The notes beneath the pieces are model-generated. The model did not search any database. It saw nothing but the letters and a program-made list of their open reading frames with translations, and was not told the DNA's origin. Shown here piece after piece: positions 38,101-57,310 of a stretch of 64,000 nucleotides of DNA. How positions within the stretch are numbered: position 1 is the stretch's first letter; each line of letters begins with the position of its first letter. The DNA comes from Taeniopygia guttata (lineage: Eukaryota; Chordata; Aves; Passeriformes; Estrildidae): contig NC_133034.1 in the NCBI RefSeq assembly GCF_048771995.1, positions 4,245,501 through 4,309,500 of the forward strand, written 5' to 3'. The position numbers and the translations under genes are program-made.

Positions 38101-41100
38101 TTGGCCATAGTTGCTATCAAATGGCATGGTCAGTAAATTCAGATCCATATGGATCTTACCGGGCACTGTGTAGTGGCAAAGTGATAGGAATGCATCCCAC
38201 ATTCATGGGTTTCAGAGTTCAGGTTTAGCTGCTGGTTTTATCACTCTCCTTGAAGCTGTGTGTTGTCCTGTGAGAAGGCATCTCCTTGCTGCAGATGTGT
38301 CTGGAGCATGGGCAGATAGCATCAAGCTCTTTGGGGTTCTTCCGTCTGTTCCTGGCATTTGTGGCCAAATTGTCAAGAGATCCCATCCCAGAAATTTTGT
38401 GCTGCAGTCTTAGTCATGGCTGATTGTCCTTCCAAGTTCAGGGAGTGTTCCCTCAGACTACCTGCCACACTGCTGCCAGCTGCCCAGGTGTGTTGGTGCA
38501 GTGACCTGCTGAGCAGTGCTCCGGGCTTGGCAGTACAAGCAGACTCCTGCAAGCAGAGTGCAGCAGTCCTGCTTTGATTCCATCTGACTCTCCTGTCATG
38601 AGAGAGTAGAGATTTGCTTTCTCTGACAGTGACTTGTGCTGGTGCACATACAGAGGGGTTTTTTACAGTAACACAGACAGGTGTTAGCGTGACTCCTTTT
38701 TGTAACATTGAACTAACATAAGCTTCAAATACAAAGCAACTGAGGGACAATTGGCTCTGCTCTCATTCTTTATGTATATGAGACACTCAAGACTTTAGGT
38801 TTGTCCTAGTAATTACTGCTGGCTTAATATCTGGCCTGTTGGTGCACATCACACCCCTCACACTGTGCTGAAACAGGACCTACTGTTGGAGGTAGCGTTC
38901 AAACAGTGCCTTATCTTCCCGCTGCTGATGGTTTGGTTTCTTCTCTTTCCTCCCTCTCAGCAGTCCCTCCTTTGACTACAAGTACTGTGTCTCCATCTTT
39001 GGCGCTGCTGGCCAACAATCTTTCCATGCCTCCAAGTGATTTGCCACCTGGTGCCTCACCAAGGAAGAAACCCCGTAAGCAGCAGCATGTCATCTCCACA
39101 GAGGAAGGGGACATGATGGAAACAAACAGCACTGATGATGAGAAATCCACTGCCAAAAGTTTGCTGGTGAAGGCAGAGAAGAGAAAGTCTCCTCCAAAGG
39201 AGTATATAGGTAATGATATCTCTGATGTCTTTGTTCTTATTCAGGGGTCTGTATTTTCTCTTCTGTTTGTTTCTCAGAGAAGGTGTTCTGTCACATTCCC
39301 GCTTCCTAAATACGAGTAGTAGAGTATCCAAGTATCTGCTCCTCACCACTTTTTGTATAGGGCTGGGAAAATGTCAGGAAAAATTAATTTTCTCAACACG
39401 CCATTTTGTATGAGGCAGCACTTACTGATCTGCTGCTGGAGTTCTTGTGGATGCTGACCTGCTTTCACTCCTGGATGATGATGCAGTTCTGGTTCCTTTT
39501 GTAGATGAGGAAGGTGTGAGATACGTCCCCGTGCGTCCCAGGCCGCCGATCACGCTGCTGCGTCACTACCGCAACCCCTGGAAAGCTGCGTACCACCACT
39601 TCCAGAGGTACAGCGACGTCCGCGTCAAAGGTCAGTCTGTGCTGGGAAAGGAAGGGGAGGGAAGGGAAGGAGGCTGCACTGAGTCAGCTGTGGTTCTGTA
39701 AATGAAAACATGGTGTGCTTATCGATGGATCTGCTTCTGTGCGCTGATAGAAACTTGCTCACAAAAGGGATCCTCATAAAAGCGACGTGCTGGGGTGATA
39801 GGCTGCAGCTCAGTGTTCTCATTTGCCACCTAACACCAGTTTAATCAGAGACATTCTATATTTAGTGTAACTAGTCTTGTCAAGTATCAAATGGGCTTTT
39901 AAAAAAGACTTTTTTGCTTAATACAAGGAAATCAGAGATCAGATACTGTCTTCCAGACTTTTCAACTAGTATTTTAAAAATTTTAAGTAGACTGGGTTTT
40001 CACAACTGTGCAAAATAGATCTAGGAGAGAGTAAAAATAATACAAGATGGACCATTTACTTCTTTGTTCCAGGTGTTTGAAACATTGAGCACTACCTTCT
40101 TTAAATCAGAAAGAAAAGGGTTATGATATAATCATTCTGAAAGTACAGATAACCTGTTAATTAGTGACAGCAGCAGTCAGGTGCATAGCAGATGGGAAGT
40201 CACTTTCCTGTCTGAATCAAAATGCTGCTCATTTTCATTTATTAGGTTGTAGGGGGAGCAGAACTTGGGTTATTATTTTATTCTTATTTGAGAGGAGAGG
40301 TCTGGCCAGCTCCTGAAATTTGAGTACTGTATTCTTGTGTTTCCTGGCGACAGAAGAGAAGAAGGCCATGCTGCAAGAGATTGCCAACCAGAAGGGCGTG
40401 TCCTGTCGTGCACAAGGGTGGAAGGTCCATCTCTGTGCAGCGCAGCTACTACAGCTGGTAGGTGCATGGGGCCTGGAGCTTCCTGCAACTTGGGGGAACA
40501 TGAAGCTGTGTAAGACAGGAGGACATTCTTGCAAACTCAGTACATTGGGATGCCCTAAAGGAGCTGGTGTGTAGTGCCCAAAGGGAGTGGGACGTGCTTT
40601 CCCCTTTCTCAGGAATGTGGCATAAGTGGCTTGGAAACTTGGAGTGTTGGTTTTGATCCAGACATAAGAGCTGATGTATTTTGTACAGATGATCAAAACT
40701 GGCAACTCCCTCCTGCTGATGCACAGGTCTGAAGAAGCGTCTGTTTGGGATGGTGCGGCTGATCTGAGGAGGCAGCACTGATCCACATTCCTGGATGCTT
40801 CTGTTTCAGGTTGGGGGTGAGGTAGGTGCTCTGCATTTTAGCACCAAACTCCCCAAAACCTCTGCATTCCTGGAATAGTATTGTGAGCAGTAAGGGAAGC
40901 AGTTGTGGTAGGATCCATGTTTCTTCAGAAGAGGAGCAATCCTGTAAAACAGGATTTTAAAAGGAACAATAGTGCCACATTTTGTCAGAGGCTCCATCTT
41001 CTGAATCACTGACAAGAGCAGCTGAGAGGGGAACGGATTATCACAGGTTCTGTGTAGCTTTGTTAACATGGGCGAGTGTTTGCCGGCTTGGCAGTGACCC

Positions 41101-41606
41101 TTCTCATGAAGGGCTGATGTTTTTTAGACAAACCTGGAGCACGATGTGTATGAGAGACTGACTGCCCTGCAGGAGGGACTCATTCCTAAGAAAAAGGCAG
41201 CAACAGATGATGACCTGCATCGAATCAATGAACTGATACAGGTAGGTCCTGCAGCCTCTCAACCCAAAACCATACCTTTAGTTACATGGCATCCTACTGC
41301 TGTTAGTAAAAGCCTGAAGCTGACCTAAAAAAACCCCCATGTGGGTTCACTTCCTGTGTCACCAGTTACAAGGGGCACAGGTAGGGACATGGGAAGGCAT
41401 TGCTTAGAGCAAGCGTTCTGTGCTTAATGGCAAGTGTTTCCTTTCAGGGGAACATGCAGAGGTGTAAACTCGTGATGGATCAAATCAATGAGGCTCGAGA
41501 CTCCATGCTAAAGGTCTTGGATCACAAGGATCGTGTTTTGAAGCTTCTAAACAAGAATGGAACTGTCAAGAAAGTGTCCAAATTGAAGCGAAAGGAGAAG
41601 GTTTGA
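23110..41606 (+). CDS. SAP130: SAP130, SIN3A-associated protein 130 (complete, 20 coding exons)
   Basis: This nuclear scaffold subunit of the SIN3A-HDAC corepressor is recognised by near-identity to human SAP130. Coding exons: 23110-23221, 23916-24151, 24697-24855, 25913-26024, 27525-27649, 28424-28548, 29090-29240, 29433-29523, 29802-29906, 30940-31081, 31350-31471, 33753-34055, 35004-35181, 36440-36544, 37281-37642, 38961-39209, 39505-39630, 40354-40457, 41128-41241 and 41448-41606. The phases close to 1,060 codons including TGA, against about 1,050-1,080 in human. The start is MSSQQFPR. Most of the protein is low-complexity Ala/Pro/Ser/Thr. A decapeptide repeat lies at about 535-585, a SUMO-type IKEE near 798, and a basic stretch (SPRKKPRKQQH) near 842. 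The conserved C-terminal SAP130_C region, which binds SIN3A, ends in a Lys-rich tail. All introns are GT-AG except intron 6, which must be GC-AG. Confidence 0.97.
27650..27655 (+). other. Non-canonical GC donor of SAP130 intron 6, overlapping a GT donor
   Basis: The coding frame (HQPIQ|SRPPVTT, as in human) requires exon 6 to end at 27649, so the intron begins GCAGGT. This fits U1 at positions +3, +5 and +6. A GT donor lies four bases downstream (27654-27655) with a poorer context, GTAGCA. Using it would add four bases and shift the frame. Confidence 0.8.
32209..32440 (-). mobile_element. CR1 LINE 3'-end fragment (SAP130 intron 12)
   Basis: In minus orientation this reads as the CR1 3' end. 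It starts with the octamer-like GAATCATAG tail, continues through AAGGACCTTTAAGATCATC, the CCACTAAACCAT and CTCCACCACTTC blocks, and ends near CCAATCTAAACCTTCCCTG. The minus-strand translation includes a degraded C-terminus of the CR1 ORF2 protein (VETPSLAADLK, FDDLKG). It is 5'-truncated, as nearly all avian CR1 copies are. Confidence 0.9.
33875..34027 (+). repeat. In-frame decapeptide repeat within SAP130 exon 13
   Basis: Five tandem coding units occur (30, 30, 30, 33 and 30 bp) with the pattern G-(I/L)-(Q/H)-P-A-P-(I/M)-(S/G)-(A/T)-Q. Units 1 and 2 are nearly identical in DNA, while units 3 to 5 have drifted. Human SAP130 has the same type of repeat with a similar unit, so it is old, but copy number may vary between species. 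Its function is unknown. Confidence 0.9.
36440..36544 (+). CDS. SAP130: SAP130 exon 15, probable alternative cassette exon
   Basis: This exon is 105 bp, a multiple of three, with flanking phase 2 on both sides, so skipping it keeps the frame (D-G joins directly to exon 16). It encodes LAVRKSLIPPQPPEVAST and on to SPRPAG. Human SAP130 isoforms differ by a matching segment. Both splice sites look good (CTCTTTCAG| and GG|GTAAGA). Confidence 0.8.
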
Positions 41607-42310
41607 ACACAGACTAATGACTTTGGAAATGGAGAACATGTACAGAATGCAGCTGAACCTTTTTAGTAGTTTGGGTTTATTTTTAAGCAGAGCATCAGAA
41701 TAAAAAAGGATGAGTTTAGGGAACAGATGGACATGTGAAGCCTGGTGACCTGAAGGGATTGTCCTTGATCTTGTCATAATGAACAAAGATTTCTCTCAGG
41801 CTCATCCCTTTTTAAAGTCTTTCCAGTCCCTCTGTTGAACTCCCGATGTGTCAGGTGTGGACACACCTGTAAGGCAGGAGGTTGTGCAGGGGACTCCAGG
41901 AGGCTGACATACAGCTATGGACCCGGACAGCAGCCAAGCTTCCAGCAGAGGAAATGGCACCTCTTTCAGTTACCCCATTCAGTTCTCATTCTGACCTTCC
42001 AGTGTCTAAAGCAGCCTTCTTACACCAGTGCCACTGCACTAGGGGATCTGCCACAAAGAATCTCCAACAGCTAAGAAGCCCTCGCTGTCACCATTTAAAA
42101 AGAAAAAAAAAAAAAAGGAAAAAAAAAAAAGGGGGAGGGAGGGGCAAAATAATCATTTCAAAGTGATATTGTAGTGTCTGTGTCTGTGTTGGTGCTCTGG
42201 GATACTTGTGTTGAGGTACCTCTTGCAACAGAGGTGCTGTAGCTGGTGTAATGTTAATTGTACGTACCACATACATCCTGACAACATGAATAAAGGAGTT
42301 GGAGGGTTTT
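41607..42310 (+). other. SAP130: SAP130 3' UTR
   Basis: This runs from the TGA at 41604-41606 to a canonical AATAAA at 42289-42294, with cleavage expected 10-30 bases later. It contains a purine tract at about 42097-42141: A-rich blocks, then GGGGGAGGGAGGGG. I see no coding potential. The short UTR matches a compact avian gene. Confidence 0.75.
42289..42294 (+). promoter_or_regulatory. SAP130 polyadenylation signal AATAAA
   Basis: Canonical AATAAA about 680 bp after the SAP130 stop codon, followed by GT/T-rich sequence (GTTTTGTATGTGAGCAGTTTG). It is the first canonical signal after the stop that I found. Confidence 0.7.
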
Positions 42311-44160
42311 GTATGTGAGCAGTTTGTGTACCTTTGTACCAGTGAAACACTTCAAGCTGTAAACTTGAAAACCAAGCTTTGGAAGAAGCCTGAGGGGAGA
42401 CAGCATGTTTGGAGCCAGCCAGCACCCTGTGCTGTGGAGGGTGAGTAATGCAGTTCCCAGCTAAGGTCCTAAGGATGAAATATTGATTATCCCCCATACA
42501 CTTGTGCATTTAACCTTAATATTTTAGAGAAATTGCTAAATCAGTTCATTTCTAGTCTCCTCAGCAGGAAACTTCAATGTCATGAACTAGCTATTCAGAA
42601 TATATTCTTTTGCTCCTCCAGTTATAGTGCTGTAATCTTGCCTTTATTCAGAACTGAGTTCTTTCAGAACTTAGATTTAAAATAGTGTTATTCTTACTTC
42701 CTGATTTTTATAATTAGAGAAGTAGAATGTACATATTCACACTGTTTTTGTGTTTTTAACACATGCAAACCAAGTTTATTTCAGCTTTGGATGGTAGTCT
42801 TTCATATTAGCTTGAATTTGCTTGTACAAATGAAACCACTTCCACTGTAAGATACAATTTTAATACAATGATATTGTAACTTCGATATTAGGAAAGTTAC
42901 AGTAATTGTGTGTGTATGTGTGTGTGTGTCAAAATTAAAAGCAGAGGTAAGACCAGAAAAGGTGGGAATTAAACTGCTGCTGTCACCTCACATTTCTTGT
43001 GCTTCAGGAACAGAAGAACATGCACAATTGGTTAAGTATTTGTTTGATGTTGTCAGGGTAATAAAACACAGCACCGACACTCCTAGGTTCCTAAGGACTC
43101 TACAAGGAGCTCTGTGGTGATTGTGAAGTGGACTTTTGTAAGGCTGCGAACTGTTTCATATCTTGGCAAAGGGGTTTGTGCAATCCAGGGCATTACCAGC
43201 AGTGAGGTATGTAGGGGGAAGAAGAGAGGGAAGGATTATTTTAAATGCTTCAGAAGTTAGGAACTCCCTCTTGATCTGTTCTGGGTATTCTCACCTAATT
43301 CCTTGTAACCTTAGTTTTCATAAATTGCTATTTAGGGCTGCCATCTAGACTTAAAAGGATGATGCTCTTGCAAAACCTTAGAATGGCAATAATTACAGTG
43401 CTCTTGTGCAAACCATGTAGATTATGCAATGTTGAAGGCCAGGAGCAAAATGCAGAAGGTTGCTCCCCCATGGCAGCGGTTGGAACAAAACAAGCTTGAA
43501 GGTCCTTTCCTACCAAACCATTCTGTGATTCTATTCTATAGGAGACAGCAAGATCCACTGACATTCAACCAGATTTCTCCAGCTCGCGTTTTTATGCCTG
43601 TTCTTTACTGCTTAAGCTTCAATCAGAAACGGCATAAATTCCATTCTGCAGTCTTGAAAGGGTTCAGCCAGTTTGTCCCTTGGGGTTTGATGTGCAGTGT
43701 GGGTACTCCGGGCTATGCAACGTTTGCTCTTCATTTTGCCCAGGAGTTTCACCGGTGTTGTCAGAAGGGAATCGGGAATGAGCGCTGTGGTTTTCTTTAT
43801 CATCCCTCATGTACCTCATACAGCCACAAGAGTCCTCGTCCCCTCCGCCGAGTGACTCCAAACCACCCGCTGCCAGAGCATTCTCTCAGCTTGGAATGCA
43901 GAGCCTCTATTTCTACTACAAGCTCTCCCTAAACCCTTGACGAAGTAACTATTTCTCTGCTTTGGTTTTTATGGCTCTGTTAAGAAGGGTGGAGGCGGAA
44001 GTGCCCCGCTGGCAGTTGGAAATACTAAAAGAGTAATTTCTGCGTCGGTGCCGTTGTGGTATTTTGGCTCCTGCCATAAATCCATTACACGCGGCTATAA
44101 TTAAAGCTGTCCCAGCGGCCGGAGCTCCCTCAGCGCCCAGGCCCGGCCGGAGCCGCGCTC
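42311..44160. other. Intergenic space between SAP130 and AMMECR1L
   Basis: Apart from the CR1 tail at 43460-43541 and a short TG-rich run near 42908-42930, I see only unremarkable AT-rich sequence. GC content rises from about 44.1 kb toward the minisatellite. No gene is supported here. Confidence 0.6.
43460..43541 (+). mobile_element. CR1 LINE 3' end with octamer tail
   Basis: A plus-orientation CR1 terminus: GGTTGGAACAAAACAAGC, GAAGGTCCTTTCC, then CCATTCTGTGATTCTATTC. It lies in the SAP130-AMMECR1L intergenic space. It is strongly 5'-truncated and moderately diverged. Confidence 0.85.
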
Positions 44161-44660
44161 ACCCCTCACACCGCCCGCTCTGCCCTCACACGGACCGCTC
44201 TGCCCTCACACCGCCCGCTCTGCCCTCACACCGCCCGCTCTGCCCTCACACCGCCCGCTCTGCCCTCACACGGACCGCTGTCTCCTCACACGCACCGCTC
44301 TGCCCTCACACCGCCCGCTCTCCCCTCACACCGCCCGCTCTCCCTTCACACGCACCGCTCTCCCCTCACACGCACCGCTCTCCCCTCACACCGCCCGCTC
44401 TCCCCTCACACGCACCGCTCTCCCCTCACACCGCCCGCTCTCCCCTCACACGCACCGCTCCCCCCTCACACGCACCGCTCTCCCCTCACACGCACCGCTC
44501 TCCCCTCACACGCACCGCTCTGCCCTCACACCGCCCGCTCTCCTCTCACACGCACCGCTCTCCCCTCACACGCACCGCTCTCCCCTCACACGCACCGTTC
44601 TCCCCTCACACGCACCGATCACCCCTCACACGCACCGCTCTCCCCTCACACCGCCCGCCC
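44161..44660. repeat. 25-unit minisatellite, 20-bp period, upstream of AMMECR1L
   Basis: There are exactly 25 units of 20 bp with no length variation. Each has the form tNccctcaca followed by one of three endings: ccgcccgctc, cgcaccgctc or cggaccgctc. Variants are interspersed rather than blocked. Units carry CCGCCC (Sp/KLF-like) or CACACGCACC. Because 20 is not a multiple of three, the array reads open in all plus frames and yields a false repeat protein. It ends about 120 bp before the first promoter motifs of AMMECR1L. Confidence 0.97.
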
Positions 44661-44689
44661 TCAGCGCGCCGGGCCGCACCGAGGGGGGA

Positions 44690-44900
44690 GCAAAGTAAGG
44701 AAAGCCTCCCCCGCTTGGAGCCGCGCAATGGACGCTCCCCGCTCGCGCCCCGCCCCCTCATGCCGTCATCGCCCCCGCTGGCCAATGGCAGCGCGGCGCT
44801 GCCGCCGAGTGACGTCCCGGTCCCCGGAACTGTTTGTTCCCGCCCGTGCGGTGCTCACGTGACGGGGCGGAGCGGAAGCGCGCGTCTCTATGGTTTGTGC
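44690..44900 (+). promoter_or_regulatory. AMMECR1L CpG island core promoter
   Basis: Visible motifs are CCAAT at 44782-44786, a CRE-like TGACGTC at 44810-44816, the E-box palindrome TCACGTGA at 44855-44862, and an ETS-type CGGAAG at 44873-44878. TCACGTGA matches sites bound by USF and by TFEB/TFE3 (CLEAR-type). No TATA box is seen. The CpG island continues to about 45.56 kb. Factor binding is inferred only from sequence. Confidence 0.65.
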
Positions 44901-44967
44901 GTGGGGCAGAGCGGCCGCCCCGGGCCCTTGGCGGTGTTGGCGCCGCCGGGAGGCTGGCGGACTATGA
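44890..44967 (+). CDS. Upstream ORF 1 in AMMECR1L 5' UTR (25 codons)
   Basis: An ATG at 44890 opens a 25-codon frame, MVCAWGRAAAPGPWRC and on to AGL, ending in TGA at 44965-44967. The stop overlaps the ATG of the next uORF (ATGA at 44964-44967). Whether it is transcribed depends on where transcription starts, which is unknown. I have no evidence that the peptide itself is functional. Confidence 0.35.
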   Translation: MVCAWGRAAAPGPWRCWRRREAGGL

Positions 44968-45243
44968 GTGTCCGTCCCTCATTACCTCACGGCCGGGAGG
45001 AGGAGGAGGAGGAGGAGGAGGCTGCCGGGATAGCGGCGGACCTGCCCGCGGCCTCGCTCCGGTCCTCCGGCCGCCCCGGGAAGCCCCGGCCGCGGCGGGC
45101 CCTGCCCGCTCCCCCGCCCGCCGGGCCCGCTTCTCCGGGGAGCCTCGCCCAGGCCCATGGCCCCATGAGGCGGCAGAAGGCTGCGGGGCAGCAGCGGCGG
45201 CGGCGGGGCTGAGGCGGAGGAGAAGCCGGGACGGGTGCAGGAG
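44900..45243 (+). other. AMMECR1L: AMMECR1L exon 1 (probable 5' UTR)
   Basis: GC-rich sequence ends in the donor GCAGGAG|GTGGGTGA after 45243. It would splice to an acceptor at 47221, which is preceded by a long pyrimidine tract. No frame in it joins the main start. The left edge is not determined. The uORFs at 44890 and 44964 lie here if transcription starts upstream of them. Confidence 0.5.
44964..45212 (+). CDS. Upstream ORF 2 in AMMECR1L 5' UTR (82 codons)
   Basis: An ATG at 44964 opens a frame of 82 codons ending in TGA at 45210-45212, within the probable first exon. The peptide begins MSVRPSLPHGR and has a run of eight Glu, then Pro/Arg-rich sequence ending in RRRR-G. Composition is that of a CpG island and no domain was recognised. 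After splicing, the main AMMECR1L start would be about 69 nt downstream of its stop. It may regulate translation rather than make a useful protein. Confidence 0.35.
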   Translation: MSVRPSLPHGREEEEEEEEAAGIAADLPAASLRSSGRPGKPRPRRALPAPPPAGPASPGSLAQAHGPMRRQKAAGQQRRRRG

Positions 45244-47221
45244 GTGGGTGACCCCCGGGGGTGTGAGGGCCGCGCGGGTGGAGGGGCCGCGCCGCCGCCC
45301 GCCCCGGGCTGGGGGAGGCCGCGGGGGGGTCCCGCTCCGCGGCGCCCCCTGGCGGCCCCGGCGCTGCTCGGGGGTCGGGCCGGGGCACGGGGCGGCCCCG
45401 CGGTGTCCCCGGGCCGGAGCCGGCGGGGCTGTGGCACCCCCCGGACACCCCGCAAAGTTTGCGTGCGGGAGCCCGGGGGTGCCCCGCCGTGCCACCCGCC
45501 CGCCCGCCCGCGGGGCGCTCCCGGGAAGCGGGGCTGGAGCCGAGCGGCCGCCTTTGTTAGGCCCCTGCTGCAGAGGAGGGGAGAAGGGAGGGAAGCTCTC
45601 CCCCTGTCCCTGCCACGTCTCCGAGCTTGAATCAAGTGTTGTGCTTCCAGATAAATAAATAATGATTTATCTTCCCCAATGCGGCTGAGCTGTCAGTGGT
45701 AGCTGGGGAAGGCTCATAAGGCTCAGCACCCTCAAAGAGACAGAGTAGGTTACTTTAAATAGGCAGTGAAGAATTTACACGGTTGCTTTGTCAAAGTTTT
45801 ACTTTTCTTTTACCTGGTTTGATTTCTTTTTTTAAAAAAATTTTATTATTATTGCAAAAGTAGAGATCAAAGAAAAAAAAGGATCCTTTTCCTTAGGTCT
45901 TGTAAATTCTTCCTTATGATCTTTCTAAAACCTTGAGGTGAGGATTCCTAAGCAGAGCAAGCACTGCGGGCATGCGAGGTGCGCCTCTCAACACCCTTTA
46001 CATCAGTTCTGGTTCAGCTCAGAGTCCTGTGACTCCTGCTGTGACCGGTGAAACTTCATGAACAAAGTTTGCTGTCTTTGCACGTGCAGAGGAGGGAGGG
46101 AGTTGTCACAACCTGAATTTCAGTGCATGTCATCCCTCACCCCCCAGCCCCGCGTTTGTGCTCCCGGCTTGGGAGGGTTGGAGGGCCGCTCTGGTGGTCG
46201 CAGTAGTGCCCTGGTGCTCCTGAGAGCAGAGTGTGACTTCAGTCCCCGGTGGTGCTCTCTGTGCCTCACGTGCCCGTGCTTTGAGCCCCATTTGACGGAC
46301 TGTTTTCTCTCCTCCGCTGCGGTGATGTTGGTGTTTAAGCTCCTGCCACTGACCTGTAATCCTTGCCTATCATGTTTGTTCATCTCTGTCTGCACAGCCT
46401 TTCCTCCCTGTGTTTGTTCCGCCCCTTCTTGTGCTGCATGAGCTAATATTCTCGTCTTTGCAGGCAAAACACTCTTCTGGGTTGTTGTGTTTTTTTATAC
46501 CATGCCTGTTTCCTGCTATTATCACTTTTCTCTGTTCAGACCGTGCTGGCTTCAGCTCTTCCTGTCATGCACATCTTGCCTGTACTCCCGGCATGTTTAT
46601 CTGGGAGCTGTATTCATTCACCCAGTCCCAGAAAGTAAATGCAGATTCCAGTCTGTGGTCTGGAAAATAGTCTGTAGGTTAGAAAATGGTGGTTTCAGTG
46701 CTTTTAGCTCCTCTTTGATGTTGCCAGTGCTAAATCAAGGGCAACCTGGAGCCCTGGGAGTCCAGCCCCAAAGGTGTCATTTTGGGCTGCTGTCACATCT
46801 CTCTGGAACAGGAAAGGAAATGCACTTTTTTGCCACTGGTGCAGGTATTAACTGAGGAGAAATGGGTGAGCAGGAAAAGTGGTGGATAGGGTATATCTGT
46901 AGTCCCAAGTGTTTTTTCCTTATGTTTTCCCACAGTTTTGTTCTTTTTATGGGAAGTCTGGTGACGGTTTTTTGTGATGAGCCACCTATTAAAGTGGTCA
47001 ATACCTTGGAAAGTGTGACTGCATGCATGTTATGTCCATACTCTTCCAATCTATATGTGAAAACACCCATTCTGCTGAGCTGCCTTTAGTGCTGGTTTTG
47101 GTCACGTGCTTTGGAGGGTTTTCTTCCTCTGTTTGTAGCAGAAGCAAGGAAGCAGCTGTTGGTTTTTCACCTGTAACTCTTTGTGTAATGCTTTTCCCCT
47201 CTCCCCACCCCTCCATGCCAG
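45244..47221 (+). other. AMMECR1L first intron
   Basis: GC-rich at its start, where the CpG island tails off near 45.56 kb, then ordinary AT-rich sequence. It ends in the pyrimidine tract CTTTTCCCCTCTCCCCACCC and CCAG. No repeat or RNA gene was recognised. Confidence 0.5.
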
Positions 47222-47253
47222 GGTTCTGCAGTGCTCCAGGCAGCGAGTTTTGA

Positions 47254-56682
<9,429 letters not shown>

Positions 56683-57310
56683 CACACGGCTGCATGACCA
56701 GTCCCACTCCCCAGTCGCTGCCAACGGCTATGACATCATCGGGGCAGACGCCTCCTCTTCCTGGTCCAGTTACTTCTATTACTGCACCATTTTATGATGC
56801 TAGCTTCCGTTGCCAAGTCTGCCTTCCCACTGACCTGGGGGGAGGGTGAGAGCGTGACAGGACTTCAGGGGCCCAAGCCTTATCTCAGCCTTCCCTCCGA
56901 GCGGGGGTTCAGTTGGATTGGGGCTCCATGCCTACGAACTGTCGTGAGGTGCAGAAGACCTTTAGGAGTGAAAGTGCTGCTTCGGACTGATCTGTTCCTG
57001 GGTGTTACTGACACTCTGGAAACTTGAGTTGTTTGTTATGGAAGCCCCCCAGATCAAGTAGGAGCATTCCCCTGGCAGCCTGGGCAACGGAGTCCAACAA
57101 AACATTTTTTAGGTTCTTTTTAATTTTTTTTTTAACCTCTGGTATCTGTTGTGTACTGAGAGCTGATTGCAGTCCCCACGCATCACAGGCGGACATCATG
57201 ATATTGGGGAGGGTTGGACACCTGGAGAGCACCCCATCCTCATGGACAGAAAACATGTGAAAAATTAATCCTTTGTTTAAATAAACCCTTGAAGGCTTTA
57301 AGGCTCAGAT
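56683..57310 (+). other. AMMECR1L: AMMECR1L 3' UTR, to the first polyadenylation signal
   Basis: This runs from the TGA at 56680-56682 to AATAAA at 57280-57285. Further canonical AATAAA hexamers at 58371-58376 and 59933-59938 could give longer 3' UTRs, so the true gene end may lie downstream. No coding potential is seen. A T-rich run occurs at about 57107-57134. Confidence 0.55.
57280..57285 (+). promoter_or_regulatory. AMMECR1L proximal polyadenylation signal AATAAA
   Basis: Canonical hexamer about 600 bp after the stop codon. It competes with sites at 58371 and 59933. Which of them is used cannot be told from sequence alone. Confidence 0.5.

Noticed and set aside
44064-45212. 382-codon open frame with a regular 20-residue repeat
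   Set aside because: It begins with TTG, not ATG, and is kept open by the 20-bp minisatellite, which has no stops in any plus frame. It runs out through the promoter into uORF2, and only the part after ATG 44964 could be translated.
44834-45658. 274-codon GC-rich plus frame at the AMMECR1L start
   Set aside because: Starts with TTG, consists of CpG-island composition, crosses the probable exon 1 donor, and does not join the main coding frame.
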